64,000 nt of DNA, taken from Dentipellis sp. KUC8613 (lineage: Eukaryota > Basidiomycota > Agaricomycetes > Russulales > Hericiaceae). A program made the translations under genes and the position numbers. Under the pieces are notes generated by a model, which saw only the letters and a program-made list of their open reading frames with translations, did no database searches and had not been told where the DNA came from. Location of the stretch: NCBI GenBank assembly GCA_002286715.1, contig NSJX01000021.1, positions 193,905 to 257,904 on the forward strand, in the 5' to 3' direction. Shown piece after piece: positions 45,803 through 57,399 of the stretch (position 1 is the stretch's first letter; every line of letters begins with the position of its first letter).

Positions 45803-46670
45803 CGTCGGGAGTGAGCTGAGGGTCGGGGCAGGAGGCAAGGCGCGTGGGAGAGTCGCGTCGAGCGAATCGACCGACCGAATGGCGACTTTCGGTCACGGTC
45901 TCGTCCTTTCTACTCTCATCTCGGGTGCGTTGTGTAAGTGCGAGGGCTGCTTATCCCTCTAGGCGGATAGGATGTTTTGCAGGTGGTAAATAAAGCGCGT
46001 CGATTTTTTTCCCTGGCTAATTGCGCTTCATGCTATATTATGTATTATTCGAACCCATGCAATTATGATCGCGCTAAGGATCAACCCCAGTCAGAATCAC
46101 ACCTATTGGCATCGGTTCAGAGCTATTCGCACCGGCCCGCCAGGTGCCAATCGATCTCTGTCCTTTTTCAGATTTCTATCGAATGGGATCGATTCACGTA
46201 GGCAGCAGTATTTAAGGGTTTCACATAGTCCCGCCAGCAATAGATTTCATTCTGAAAATTCCGATAGCTGTCTATTGCTATAGATTCCCTTCGATTCACA
46301 TCTGTTGGCATAGCTCTCATTTATTGCATTGGTAAAATCAAATATATTGGTATCGATTCATATATGTTCAAATCGGCAATGACTCTATTGTACGAGTACG
46401 CTGGTGCGCTCAGTAGCGCTCATTAGTGGTCATTCTCGCTGGATTGCGGTATTCGCACATCACTCTGTCAATCCAAGTGCCCGTGTGTCTAGTGTACCAC
46501 TCGTATCATCTAGACCAATCAGCATTACGAAAGGATAACTCCCGAGTATGTGAATCAACTCACTATTGTAATGTCTCGATGTAGTTTGATTCAATCTTCT
46601 CGATATTTCTTGATTTCTGGGGCTCACAGTAAGCAAACCAAGCAGGCGGAGACACAAGTATGCAACTTAC
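45803..46670. other. AT-rich intergenic strip
   Basis: From about 45960 base composition shifts sharply to AT-rich, unlike the neighbours. TCGATTCA recurs near 46191, 46291 and 46357, together with TTGGCAT words, suggesting the worn remains of a repeat. A last exon of the downstream minus-strand gene may lie near 46600. No other coding sequence is supported. Confidence 0.4.
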
Positions 46671-48736
46671 ATAGTCTTCTTCTATGTCCTTGTATTTCTA
46701 TCGAAGCGGCAGATTCATATCAATGTGTATTATGATGCAGAGTTCTTACCTTTTGTTCGTCTTCAGATAGTGACGACCAATACTTGTCAAATTCGGGCCT
46801 CTCGCCCTGTAGATTGTCCTTTTTCCATGCATGCATGCAGAAGTTCCTGAAGCAGTTATGAGTCCAGGAGCTAAAATAACAAGGGAAAGGCGGGTTACTT
46901 AGCGATCGGTTTCTTCGGCAGGCGCATTGGCTTCGGCTTTGTAGGAAGGACAACAGGGGCCTTCGCCGACTCTTCCGAGATAGCTGGTTGCGGTACCGAT
47001 GCCATTGGCGACGCAGATGCGAGGATCGGCACTGCAGACATACACGTGTAAGTCGGGTAAAGGAGCGCGTTTGAAAACTCTGTACACACCAGCATCCAAT
47101 GCGAAAGACGAGTCAGCAGCTCCTGACTCTACCACTCGAACCATCGCACCCGAGTCACTGGATGAGGTGTTTGTCAGGGACATCAAATCATTTGAGGTAC
47201 GCCCTCGTCCCACGGTGACGACAGTGTCTCCAGATGCATCCGTCAACAAGGACGAATCCTGTTGGGATGGTGTTGAAATGTGAATGACCTCGGGCGAAGG
47301 TGCACGTGAGAGAGCCGGGGGCGTAAGTACGTGATTGTCCTCGATATCGGGTTGAAAAGTAATCTCGTCACTTATGAGAAGGTCGTCAGCTTATCCAAGT
47401 CGTACCAATCTCACATACATCGTGAAGGCACTCACTCGGGGTCGGCACCTGGCTACAAGCAAGAATGGTGATCTCAATGCGGTGCTAACAGAATGAATAT
47501 AGAGACATACTGCTTCAGTACCAGCGGTTTTCGCCTTCTTGCCCGTATCGGGGACAGCATGAGTGGAGTTAAGCCGCTTATGCCCACGAGCGACCTCGGC
47601 TACCTCAACGGCTTTGGGCTCCCCCGGCGCTGGTGAAATGTTCTCGTCGGGGTCAGAGGCGGGCTCTTCCTTTGCACTCTGCCCATTCCGACTCTTCCAC
47701 CACCCTGGATAAATGATAATCGCGATTGCATCAGCTTTCCAGTTGACATCACATAATCTGAGTTCGGGGAACTTGGTTGCCATCTCTGTGCGATAATACT
47801 CTTTCGCATGGTGAGGCATCTTTCGGCAGTACGACGATGCGCGGACCCCATTTGCATACAGGTCTTCAAAGATGTCATGTGCTAGGTTGCGGATTGCCTT
47901 GGCACGGTGTCCGTCGGCAGTAATACCATGTTCGTTCTCCACAAACAGAAGCTGAACATTCTCTCCCTTTGAGGATCGCGTGCTGCCTTTTTTGCCAGAA
48001 CGCTGTCCCGGAGCAGTGCTGGCATCTGTTGCAGCGACATGCAGCTTCCATGATTGCGAAGTCCAAAACCTGACAGCAGGATAGTCAGAGGACGATAGCG
48101 GCTCAAGTGGTATCAGTCGGATATGGCTACGCTGCGTCCCACCGCCCTTGATGATGGGAGCTGTCGGCATCTCGCCTTTGGCTTGTGCGCTGACCAGCAT
48201 CCTACAGAATTGTTATTTCCGGAAGCAGGGCCAATTGACATTGTAATATACAAAAACTCACTGAAGTGCCTTGTTTTCACTTGAAACTTCCGCAAATTTC
48301 TTGTCGAGTTCATGACAGCGATAGAAAAGCTGCCGGAAGGCAGGATTTCCGCTACGAAGCAAGGCATCTTCGCTGGCCGATTGCAGCACATTGAGCTCAT
48401 ATAACTACAGGTGCATCGGTGAGATTGTGATCACAGTACGCAAGAATTTGCATCGCGCACCGCATTACTGAGAGGCTCGGTGGACCCGGCAACAAGAGAG
48501 GATAATCTCCCTGGTGTTGGAACTGGAGAATGCGAAAGACTGCTATTGAACGATAGGCTGCCAACACCAGCAGGTGATGGTGTTCGTGGCCCTTCTCCGA
48601 GTGACACTGATGAGGGAAACAGACTTGATGGATGTGGTGCCATTGGTGTACTGTGAGTGCCGCTGGATAGCAGGCCATTGCCCGTAGAGAAACTTGTCTG
48701 TGGAAACCACGTATCAGAGCCAGGAAGAAGGGACAT
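46671..48736 (-). CDS. Unrecognised basidiomycete protein with a C-terminal HMG-box-like segment (3' end uncertain)
   Basis: Eight exons join in phase: 48736-48461, 48404-48262, 48201-47511, 47448-47436, 47389-47090, 47031-46899, 46846-46750, 46697-46671, giving at least 560 codons. Two exons are tiny (13 and 27 nt). The N-terminus (MSLLPGSDTWFPQTSFSTG) is Ser/Pro-rich. A short helical stretch follows (LRSGNPAFRQLFYRCHELDK). The exon 3 core is globular, with WTSQSWKLHVAATDAS, HDIFEDLYANGVRASSY and VNWKADAIAIIIYPGWWKSR; I do not recognise it. A basic patch (KPKPMRLPKKPIAK) leads into NFCMHAWKKDN and YWSSLSEDEQKKYKDIEEDY, resembling the end of an HMG box, so DNA binding is possible. After the last exon the next acceptor gives an immediate stop, so the true end is unsure. 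Divergent from the coiled-coil gene by 138 bases. Confidence 0.6.
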
Positions 48737-48874
48737 TTTGTCACACAGAGTGGTAGTCGGCAGCAGAAACAAGGAGAAATTCGGAGTCACGCACGACTCT
48801 GACTTGGTTGCCGCGCGTCACAGCGGACTGAAGTGCATCCCTGCAGAACACTCACTGGCCGTTTGGAACATATC

Positions 48875-49830
48875 ATGGATGGACTCACCGACCCGATGTC
48901 CCAGATGTATTGCCCATCTTCACAGGTAACATATACCTCAATAAATGCAGGCCATCCGCTAATAACCTACCAGCCGGATGGCGACCTCAACCTAGCTGCT
49001 ATGGATAGTGGCGACGAACATAGTGGCTTCGTTCCGGGGAACAGGTCAGTGAATACAACTCTACACATTGCTATTGTTATGTTAATACACTGCTACATAC
49101 AGTGGGTTCTTTGACATGTCTGCGTACCTCGAAGCAGAAGGCGATGCCGCTGACACGGAGAGAAACTCTGCTGCTCCTCTCGCAGAAGAAACACCATCAG
49201 ACTGTGACCCTTGCCTCTCGGAAAAGCCCCATGGTTACAGCTGGAAGCTCGAATATGAAGAGATGAAGAACGAACATCAAAACCTCAAGGATGAATTACT
49301 GAATGCATTGATGTTCCTGCCTCCATATGACACAGACCCGCAGCTTCCGGAGGACAAGCTGGACACATGTAAGCTCCAAATTATTGTCGGAGCACTTGAC
49401 TCACACTACATGGCTAGACCTACCGCTTCCTCGTATGTGCCGAAACTGCCCCGAACTGCGTGAGCACCGGACATTCTGGAGGAAATCATTCTATGATCTA
49501 CAATCTGAGCATCGCACGGCCATCAAGTCATTAGAGGGAAAAGTTACTCAACTAGAGCTCACCGTCCAGTTCTATAGAGACAGGGCCAAGAAGCTGGATG
49601 CGTGCGAGGCTCGTATTCGAGGTTTGGAGTATATGATATCCCGCTCATTGGGAACTTCTGGGGACGACCTCGAAAATGCTCTTGCAAAGCAGGACCGGAT
49701 GCTGAATCTAGTTGATGATAGAAGGAGGAAGCCATTGGAGTGGAACATACCTGGATCTGACTGTGCAACCGATGGCGATGAGGAGGAGGTTGAAAACAAT
49801 CAGGCATGCGCAGGCTTCTTCGAAGATTGA
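48875..49830 (+). CDS. Unrecognised coiled-coil protein
   Basis: Three exons, 48875-49044, 49103-49368, 49418-49830, join in phase to 282 residues. The N-terminal part is acidic and Ser/Asp-rich. The middle (KLEYEEMKNEHQNLKDELLN) and a later stretch (LQSEHRTAIKSLEGKVTQLE) have heptad-like patterns that predict a coiled coil. MCRNCPELREHRTFWRKSF between them has a CxxC pair. The C-terminus is acidic (DGDEEEVENNQ). No known domain was recognised. Splicing at 49368/49418 is required because reading on gives an early stop. Its ATG lies only 138 bases from that of the HMG-box-like gene on the other strand, so the two are probably co-regulated; that they work together is only a guess. Confidence 0.6.
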
Positions 49831-50379
49831 TGGCATTACACATCTTGCCACACCAGTACGAAATCTCACATCGACAATAATATAAATTTCCTTCTGCTGG
49901 ATGGCTATTGAGAGATGCTACGTGTATTTACATGCAGAACAGCGGAGAAATATATGAGTAAGTGCCTGAGCCGATGCCGCCTGCCGCTGCTCCCGCCACC
50001 CACCACCCGCCGCAAACCTGCGGACGCACTTCGGAAAGGCACACACGAGCATCCAAAGACTCCCAGCAAGATCGCCTTATGGCGCCTGACATCGGCTATG
50101 CATTGATGAACACACGCATCGGCGAGCGGCATGGCAGAGAACAGCCCTGAACGTTGCGCGGGCGCCGAGGGCACCGGATGGCTGCTGCCAGTTCTCTCCA
50201 TCTTGGCCATGGGCTTATCACCCGCCAGCCGCATGGCGCTGCTCGTCACGCCCGGCTTGAACAGACTCTCCAAGCCCGCCCACCTTCACGCGGACTCGAG
50301 CGCGGGCATCTCGGCACGGCTCCGCTTCTCCGTGACCACGCGCCCCTGCTCATGATACGGCTACGCCTGCGGTGCCACC
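49831..50379. other. Intergenic, no gene seen
   Basis: This stretch follows the coiled-coil gene. Frames are short and lack motifs. GC content rises toward the low-complexity tract downstream. Confidence 0.4.
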
Positions 50380-51330
50380 GGCACGAGACGGAGGGCAGTA
50401 TGAGACAGAGGGCAGTATCATATGAGACGGAGGGCAGGGCGGGCGAGGGCGCGGGCGAGGCAGCGCGACACGACACGCGAGGGAAAGTGGGGTGGCGGCG
50501 CGATATGGCGCGGGCACGGCGCGGGCCAGCGCGGCATGGGGCGTGGGCGCAACACGGGGCGGACCGGGGGCGAGATGGCGTGAGCAGCGCGCATGGGCGA
50601 GGCATGGGAGGGCGGGACGGCGAGGGGGCGTGGGGCAGCGCAACACAGCGCGTACGGGCGCGGCATGGCGCGCAGCGGCGCACGAGAGGCGGCGGAGTTG
50701 TGAGCGCAAGAGATGGTGGGGCAGCGAGGAGCGCGAGAGAGTGCGGGGCGGTGGGAGCAAGGGCGCGCGCGAGAGGCACCGTACGTGCGAGGCGGCAGGG
50801 GCGGTCGAGATACAGCGCGGGCGGCACACGAGGGAGAGGGTGGGTTGGCGGCACAGGCGAGAGATGATGGAGCGGCGAGGGCGGGACGGCAGGGCGAGGG
50901 CGAGGGCGAGGGCGAGGGCGAGAGAGGTCGGGGCGGCGGGAGTGAAGGGCGTGCACGAGCAAGAGCGTGTGCGAGAGGCACAGCGTGCAAGGCGGCGCGG
51001 CCGGCATGATCAGGAGTTGGTAGCGCGTGAGGGAGGAGGCGGGATGGTGGCACGCGTGCGAGGGCGTCATGGGGCGGACGGGCGGCGAGGCAGCGTGGGC
51101 GGGGCAAATGGGAGAGACACGGGGCAGAGCGGTGCACAACGGCGGCGTGCGAGGGAGGGCGGAGCGGCGAGGAGGCGCAGGCGTCGCGACACTGCGTACG
51201 AGCGCCATACCGGCGCACGAGCACGACACGGCGTGCAGCAGCGCGCGGTGGACGGCAGGATGATGGGCACGAGGGACGGCGGAGTGGCAGGGGCGAGGCG
51301 GTAGGGCGAGGGTAAGAGAGGGGCTGCATG
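50380..51330 (+). repeat. Purine-skewed, GC-rich low-complexity tract
   Basis: The plus strand is overwhelmingly G, A and C with very little T for almost 1 kb. It opens with three imperfect copies of GAGACGGAGGGCAG (50385, 50402, 50424) and contains a GAGGGC tandem run near 50891-50921, with GGCGCG and GGCATGG words throughout. Long open frames exist on several frames here simply because TA-containing stop codons are rare; I reject them as genes. Origin is unknown: expanded satellite-like sequence or a heavily mutated element. Confidence 0.7.
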
Positions 51331-52926
51331 GGGAAGAGGGTGGGCGGGACACCGCACTCTGTGTGCGCGCGCTCAGCGAATGCCCGCTTGGAGGCGCGCT
51401 GGCAGACACGGGTCCGGGCTTAGATGATACGACTGCTTGCGGGAGCCCCTCCTGCTGCTGCTGTGCCGCGCGGAAGCCGTGATGCTAAGTTCGTTTGACC
51501 AGGGGCGGTTTGAGGACGGACTTGGACAGGTGCGCTCCATGAGATGGTCTGCACACCATCGCGACCTATGGGAGCATGATGGGCGCATATTCTTGGTTAT
51601 CGAATGGTAGAGGTCACTTACATGAATTGATAGGGAGACGACAGGTAGCCGTATTGAAGCCTGGCCGGCAGGCACCTGTTGACGACTGGATGCTGCAGGG
51701 CGGTCGCGAATGGCCGGACGGCGCAAGTGTGAGATGTGGCAGGGGAGGGGCAATGGGAGGGGAGAACGCAGATACACCGCATGTCCGCACACGTTTATGC
51801 CGAATGCTAGATTTACCGTACATGCGCCGCCGTTGCTTCACAGGCGGGGCATGAGCGTACTAGAAACGGGACACATGTATGGGAGCGGCGGGCACGATGC
51901 TGGGTGTTAGAAGTCGGAAGTGTATGGAGAGAGGTGCCAGCAGAGATTCCCGGCCGCAAGTGCGTGTGACAGATGTGACTTTAGTCACCGTCACGGTTGC
52001 ACTTACAGGGACTGTCGTTCCTGTACGAAGCGTCCACAGTTCCTTTCATCCGATGAACAGTAGTATCACCAAGGCGCTGGGAAACCAGCGTTGGTCCGTG
52101 CACATAGAACATTCACTGCTTCGGCGGTGGGGTAATGTCGTATGGACAGGGTGCAGAACCTGGATTTGGATGATGTCGAACAGATCTCCTCCAACAACAC
52201 CTACCACCTCTTGCGCCCACCCTTGACACTCTCGGCCCTCTCTGCTGCCCTCGTACCCCTCACCCAGCATGCTCAACGCGTGCACAATCAGGTGCTGCTC
52301 GGAACCCACTGACGCCGATCCACATGCTAGCGCTGGTACTGCTGTCGTGTCGTATGGATACGGTGGGGAGATTTTGCTGTAAGTCTCTAGCACATTGTCG
52401 TCTCTGCAGCTCTGCCCTCACACTCTCGCACCCTCATCGCGCCTTTGTCAAGCGCCCGCCCTTCCATGTTATTGTCCCCTTGTTTTCCTGCCCGCTCTGA
52501 CTCATACTACCAGTTGCCTGCACCCCCATCTGCCCGCTTGTGCTCCCACTCGCCCTCACCCATCCTCCGTCTCATGCCTTCTGGCCCGTGCCTCTATGTG
52601 CTCACCAGCCCACCCGCACTCACTTGTTTTCCCACCTGCCCATTCCGCTGTCGCAAGCGCCTTCACAATCTCCTCGCCGGCCTTGCTCCTGTCGTCTCAA
52701 GTCATGCCGCCCTGCCCCCACCCCCGCCCTCACCTGCCGGTGTCTCTCATCTCGTGCGCAGATCCCCCCGCCCACACCCGCACGGTCCTCACCTACACCC
52801 TTTGCCCTGGGCCCGCTGTGTTGCGCCCCTCCACCTCTCATGCTCCTTCGCCTGCCTTGTGCGCAGCCTGCACCTCTGCCATCTCGTGCCCCTGATCCCA
52901 CTGTCTCGTGCTTTGCCCCTCCACTC
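51331..52926. other. Non-coding stretch; C-rich, G-poor on the plus strand from 52400
   Basis: 51331-52400 shows no gene. From about 52400 to 52920 the plus strand becomes strongly C/T-rich with CTGCCC and CACCC words, running right up to the peptidase start. Part of this may be its promoter and leader, but 500 bases is long for a pyrimidine tract. Similar C-rich wording recurs after the peptidase fragment at about 53500-53630. Confidence 0.45.
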
Positions 52927-53420
52927 ATGGCTGCCCACTCTATCGGTGGGAGCAGTGTGATGGGCTCCGTCACCGAAGGCACCATCCCCTTCACCTTCGA
53001 TGGCGAGACCTACCAAACCTGGTACAAGCTCCACGGCACGCTCTCCTCTTCCTCCCGGCCCCCGCTCATCGTCCTCCATGGCGGCCCCGGGCTCTTGCAC
53101 GACTATCTCACCCCGCTCGCGGACCTCGCCCACCACACACCCTCCAGGCCAGTGCTCTTCTACGACCAGCTCGGCAGCGCGCGCTCGACGCACCTGCCGA
53201 GCAAGCTGCGTGCATTCTGGACGCTCGACCTCTTCGTCCCCGAACTCGCGAACGTGCTCGCGCACTTCGATATCGCCGGCGCGGTGCCATTTGACCTCCT
53301 CGGGCACTCCTGGGGCGCCATCCTCGGCGCAGAGTTCGTCGTGCGGCACCAGCCCGCGGGCCTGCGGCACCTCATGCTCGCGAACGGGCTTGCGAACTCG
53401 CAGATCCGGAACGAGGCAAG
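52927..53420 (+). pseudogene. Proline iminopeptidase, 5' fragment (truncated)
   Basis: The frame from 52927 encodes a clear start of an alpha/beta-hydrolase aminopeptidase that removes N-terminal proline. It shows EGTIPFTFDGETYQTWYKLH, the oxyanion motif VLHGGPGLLHDYL, LFYDQLGSARSTHLPSK and the nucleophile elbow LLGHSWGAILGAEFVV. Similarity stops near residue 165 (LANGLANSQIRNEA); the following codons are unlike the family and run to a stop at 53634. The catalytic Asp and His, and the cap domain, are missing and were not found elsewhere in the window. The CACTA transposase gene begins 260 bases downstream on the other strand, so breakage by that element is the simplest reading, though an unseen distant exon cannot be excluded. 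Confidence 0.75.
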
Positions 53421-53680
53421 GAAGAAGCGCGGGCATGTTGGGCGTTGCGTTGGCGTCCGCATTCACAGCAGGTATCATGAGCGTGCGCACCTCCTTGTCC
53501 TCATCCTCGTTGTCCAACCACCCGGACTTTGTGCCCCTCTGCCTGCTGCATCATGCTCTTTTGCCTGTTGTGTCTTCTGTCCATGTTGGGCACCCTCTGC
53601 CCTTGCTTCCCTGCCGCCTTGCACATACATGTAGATACTGCAATGTTCTTCTTTATGCTGCTAAATACATACAAAAGAAG

Positions 53681-56600
53681 TCATTCATCCATCATTGCTT
53701 CGCCCACCCCTTTGTATGCAATGTCAAGTCCCATCTTCTCAACCACAAAATACCTGTTGGTCCATTCCTGTCTGCTTTGGTGTGGGACCATTGCGACCAC
53801 ACTTTGAATAGTATTGACGTGAACCACTTTCATGGCAGATTGGCCTTGATATTGACAGGACCATACAGTATGTGAAGATAGCTTCAACAAATCTGCATCT
53901 GGTGGTCCATACATTGAGACCATGGCCAATGGTACAATCTTCTGATTGATATGCAGACAAAAATAATATTGCACTTCACCAAAATGCCATTCAGCATTGA
54001 GTTTCATCTATACAAAAAGAAGTCAAGTGGTGAGCAATATTGTCATTGTACAAATATCCTACCTTGACATTTCGTGCCATGCGAACCTGTGAAATTGGCT
54101 TGAGGTTCTCTTTCCAAGCAGATCTTGCTATTTGGGTATTGGGAAGGCGCAAACGAGCCCAGCGCACAACCACCTGTGATTCTTCACCACTGCCCAAACT
54201 CTCCAGTCTCCCAGTGCCTCCAAGATAATCAAGAATTGCTCTTCCTTCAGCTGGAAGCACTGGTCGGCTCACTGTATCTTTGGCACGTAGCAGGACATAT
54301 CCATCATCTAAAGGCATGGACCCACGAGGATACTTGGGTTTCTCTGGATCCAGATCTGGGATCATAGCCTTCAAAGCATTAACTCGAGCTCTCCGCAAGC
54401 CTCGCTGGGAAAGGTTGGCAAAAGGGTTTGATGGCTGCTTGATTTCTTGCCCAAGGTCTCCAATAACTCGCTCCATAGCCCACTGAGTGGTAAGAGGAAG
54501 AAGTCCAGTTTTCTTGCTTTCAGGAACGACATGTCTCATTTGATGGACACTTTGGCGGCAAAAGTGGAGTCGTTCAGGCCGCCGCTGATAATAGATGTGT
54601 TCAAATTCTTCACAGAATTCAATGAGAACTTTGTGGGCATCGCCAAGCTCGGTGCGGGTGAGACGGTGTTGGTGAAGAAGACGTACACCCAATACAAGCT
54701 TGCAGAAATTCTTCCAGTACTTGATAGGAAGAATTCCATAGAGCATTGCTGGACAGTATCCAAAGACATATGTGAGAAACTCCCATGCTTTGTAGCCACT
54801 GGAAATCTTGTCTGCTGGGTTGCGAGGAGGACGGTCAAAGGAGCCTGGAAGGTAGGATACTGCTGCACCAACCATGGCACCATGTGTTGTCCATGTTTCC
54901 CCACGGAGAACCATCCAATCCCAGGTGGCTCGGTCGTCCTTTGGATCACAGTCAATGACCCCTCGCCACAAACCAAGAAGCAGATCAGTCAAGTTGAGAG
55001 AAGCCAGATGCATGAGATCAGCTGGGAAACAGCCTGGTATAGTCAGCCTGTGTGATGGTGACAGACCACTGAAGATGCTGGGCTTGCAAATGCCAGTCTC
55101 AAGGCGACGACGTTTATACTCAGCTTGGTTCCTTGACTGAGATACATACTGTAAGTTCTGCTGGTATCTACCATGGAATTTATTCAGCATGTGTTCTTGG
55201 CATGAAAGTGAATACTTACCTTTCATGAACTTCATCTGGAGATTCTTTGAAATCTCGAAGAACAACATCAGGATGGCAAGAGTTGTGCACAGTATAGTTC
55301 CTTGGCTTCAAACATGCAGGGTAATACTGGGAACCACCCTGCTTGTGGCGCCCTTTGAGCAAACAGTAAAACCGACAGCCAAATGCACCATGATGTCCAA
55401 CCATGCCATTGAGAAGGGCCATTGCAGGGGTGTCGGCAGTGATGTATGAGAGGAATGGATGATCAGAGACAATCTTTGATTTTGAGGAATCCCAGACTCG
55501 CAGACCTTCCTTCTGGAGAGCAGCCAGGTGATGCAGGCCAGGAAACAAAAATGAATCCAAATTCTTTGGCTTGTTAGGCCCTGGAATGAACCCACCTGGA
55601 AGGATACTAGCCTTCTTATATCGGAGATCAGGAGCAAGATCCAGGATAATCCAGATATACATCCAGCAATCAGAAGCCTTCTTTTGATACAATTGAGCTC
55701 CATCAATGGAGAAGAGCAAGACTGTGTCGTCAGATGTGATATGTCCTCGGTCAATGGCATCTTGTAGATCCCGGCCACAATATAAGTCATCAAAAACTTG
55801 AATACGCATCTTCTCTTGAATCTCAGCCTCAATATCTTGCATGCGAAAGTGGCGGTACTGCATATGCTCAGCCATGTGAGGTGATCGTCGACGAGCCTGT
55901 AACTGTGGGCCAAGTGGGATGGTATGAAAGACTTGTCGAGGGACCTTGATGCGCCCGTGGCTAGCACGGAGTTTCTGCTGGTCATAGCGGGGCTCATGGC
56001 ACATGGGACAGGCATCCAGAGCACTGAAGGGACCTGTGAAAGCAACACATGTATTGATACACATGTCTTGGACTGTAGAAACAACACCGCTGAGCTCAGC
56101 AACGTGGCGCTTGACCTGCTCGTACGATAGCATTGGTTCGGGAATAGGAAGCTTTGCAAAGGCAGTGCGAATGTGTTCATATGACTCCTGTGATGCATTC
56201 CCTATAGCGAGATAAACATCGACAGAGAAGCGAAGCACAGGGTCGTCAAGGCAGGGTGGCTCGCAGAGAGGTTCTCGCAAACGAGAAAGGACATCGGGGG
56301 GAAGTGAATCATTATCGAGTGAAGCATGCTGCAATGTGTCGATAAACTGTTGAGCAATGTGAATGTCTTCAATTTTGGATGGAGTGTTCTCTATTGTCCG
56401 TTCCTGTACGTCTTCATGCAGCAGCGAGGCCGGATCAGATCTAGATGCGACAGCAGGATCGTCGCGTTGTTCGCTCTCGTGTTCGGCAAGACATCCAGGG
56501 TCCTGGTATTCTTCATCGTCAAAATGCAAGGAATTGTCTGTAGATGCAGGGCCGGTGGGAGGTGGGGGAGCAGGCGAGCAGTGAGGTGACGAGGGAGGTG

Positions 56601-57110
56601 AGGGAGGTGCATGAGGAGCACGAGTGCCAGGAGCGCGAGCCTCAACAGACTGTACGAGCTCAGGCTCGGAAGGGGATAAACTCCTGTCAGGAGATCCAGG
56701 TGCAGCAGAAGAGATCTGGTGCTGTATGCATATCAATCACTTGTATCAGAATATCAGTCCGAAGAACAAGGAAACCCTGAGCTCACCAACTCTTGGTCCA
56801 GCTCGCCAACACGCCGCTGCTTCCTGTTTTCAACTGTTTCCCCACCAATCTCGGTAGAATTCGAGCGTAAATGCTTTCGTAGCGACGGGCCCGCATCCGA
56901 AGAGACTGAAAATTGGGATGAGACGGCACTGACAGAAGATGTACGATTGTTATCGCGAGCGGCGACGAATTGCGCGAAGGACATTGTCGCTGTTGCTTTG
57001 GGAGTACGATGTTTTGCGTGGCGAGTGTATGTTCGGTACGAGACTCTAGTATCAACTCCATTGCAGTGAGTAGTACAGTTGCAGAAGTACTCGCTGCCGG
57101 GGCCGGGCAT
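53681..57110 (-). mobile_element. CACTA-type (tnp2 family) transposase gene, apparently full length
   Basis: Four exons, 57110-56787, 56721-55220, 55167-54063, 54007-53681, join in phase to 1085 residues without a stop. The N-terminus has a Cys/His cluster (CNCTTHCNGVDTRVSYRTYT then RHAKHR) seen in basidiomycete CACTA proteins. After a Pro/Ser and acidic linker comes the transposase core: CPMCHEPRYDQQKL, LLFSIDGAQLYQKKASDCWM, FIPGPNKPKNLDSFLFPGL, TADTPAMALLNGMVGHHGAF followed by GCRFYCLLKGRHK (tnp2 signature). It ends with FGEVQYYFCLHINQKIVPLA, VSMYGPPDADLL and SVVAMVPHQ, the usual tail. Intact frames suggest a young copy. I could not find its terminal repeats, so element borders are unknown; the left border should lie between 53420 and 53680. 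Confidence 0.88.
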
Positions 57111-57399
57111 AGTGGAGAGAGGCGGACCACCGCGACTGAGATGTTTCGCTTCATGATTTCGCTAAGTCGCTATCTAATCTTATCTGCAGCATTTGGCACT
57201 GGTCCGACCTAAGACACGCGATTCCAGAAGACAATATTGATTACATGGAACTCTTTAGATCACTTAATCTATCGTTATTAGAGCTGTTACAGGAGAGAAT
57301 AGATGGCAATCGCTGGAAATCGGAGCTCTCGATGGCAATCGATGCGAACCGGCTGGAATAGATGGGGTTTTCACTGGGGATCAACCGCTGTAGGGGCAG
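57111..57399. other. Spacer between the transposase gene and the TIR element
   Basis: This probably includes the right end of the CACTA element. GATGGCAATCG occurs twice (about 57304 and 57333). No gene. Confidence 0.4.

Noticed and set aside
50246..51409. 387-codon open frame on the minus strand rich in Pro, Ala, Arg and Ser
   Set aside because: It lies in a T-poor GC-rich tract where stop codons are rare. Overlapping frames on both strands are open too, and there is no motif or conserved composition.
53529..53875. Open frames continuing the peptidase past 53420
   Set aside because: Composition and sequence no longer match the family, and part lies under the transposase tail on the other strand.
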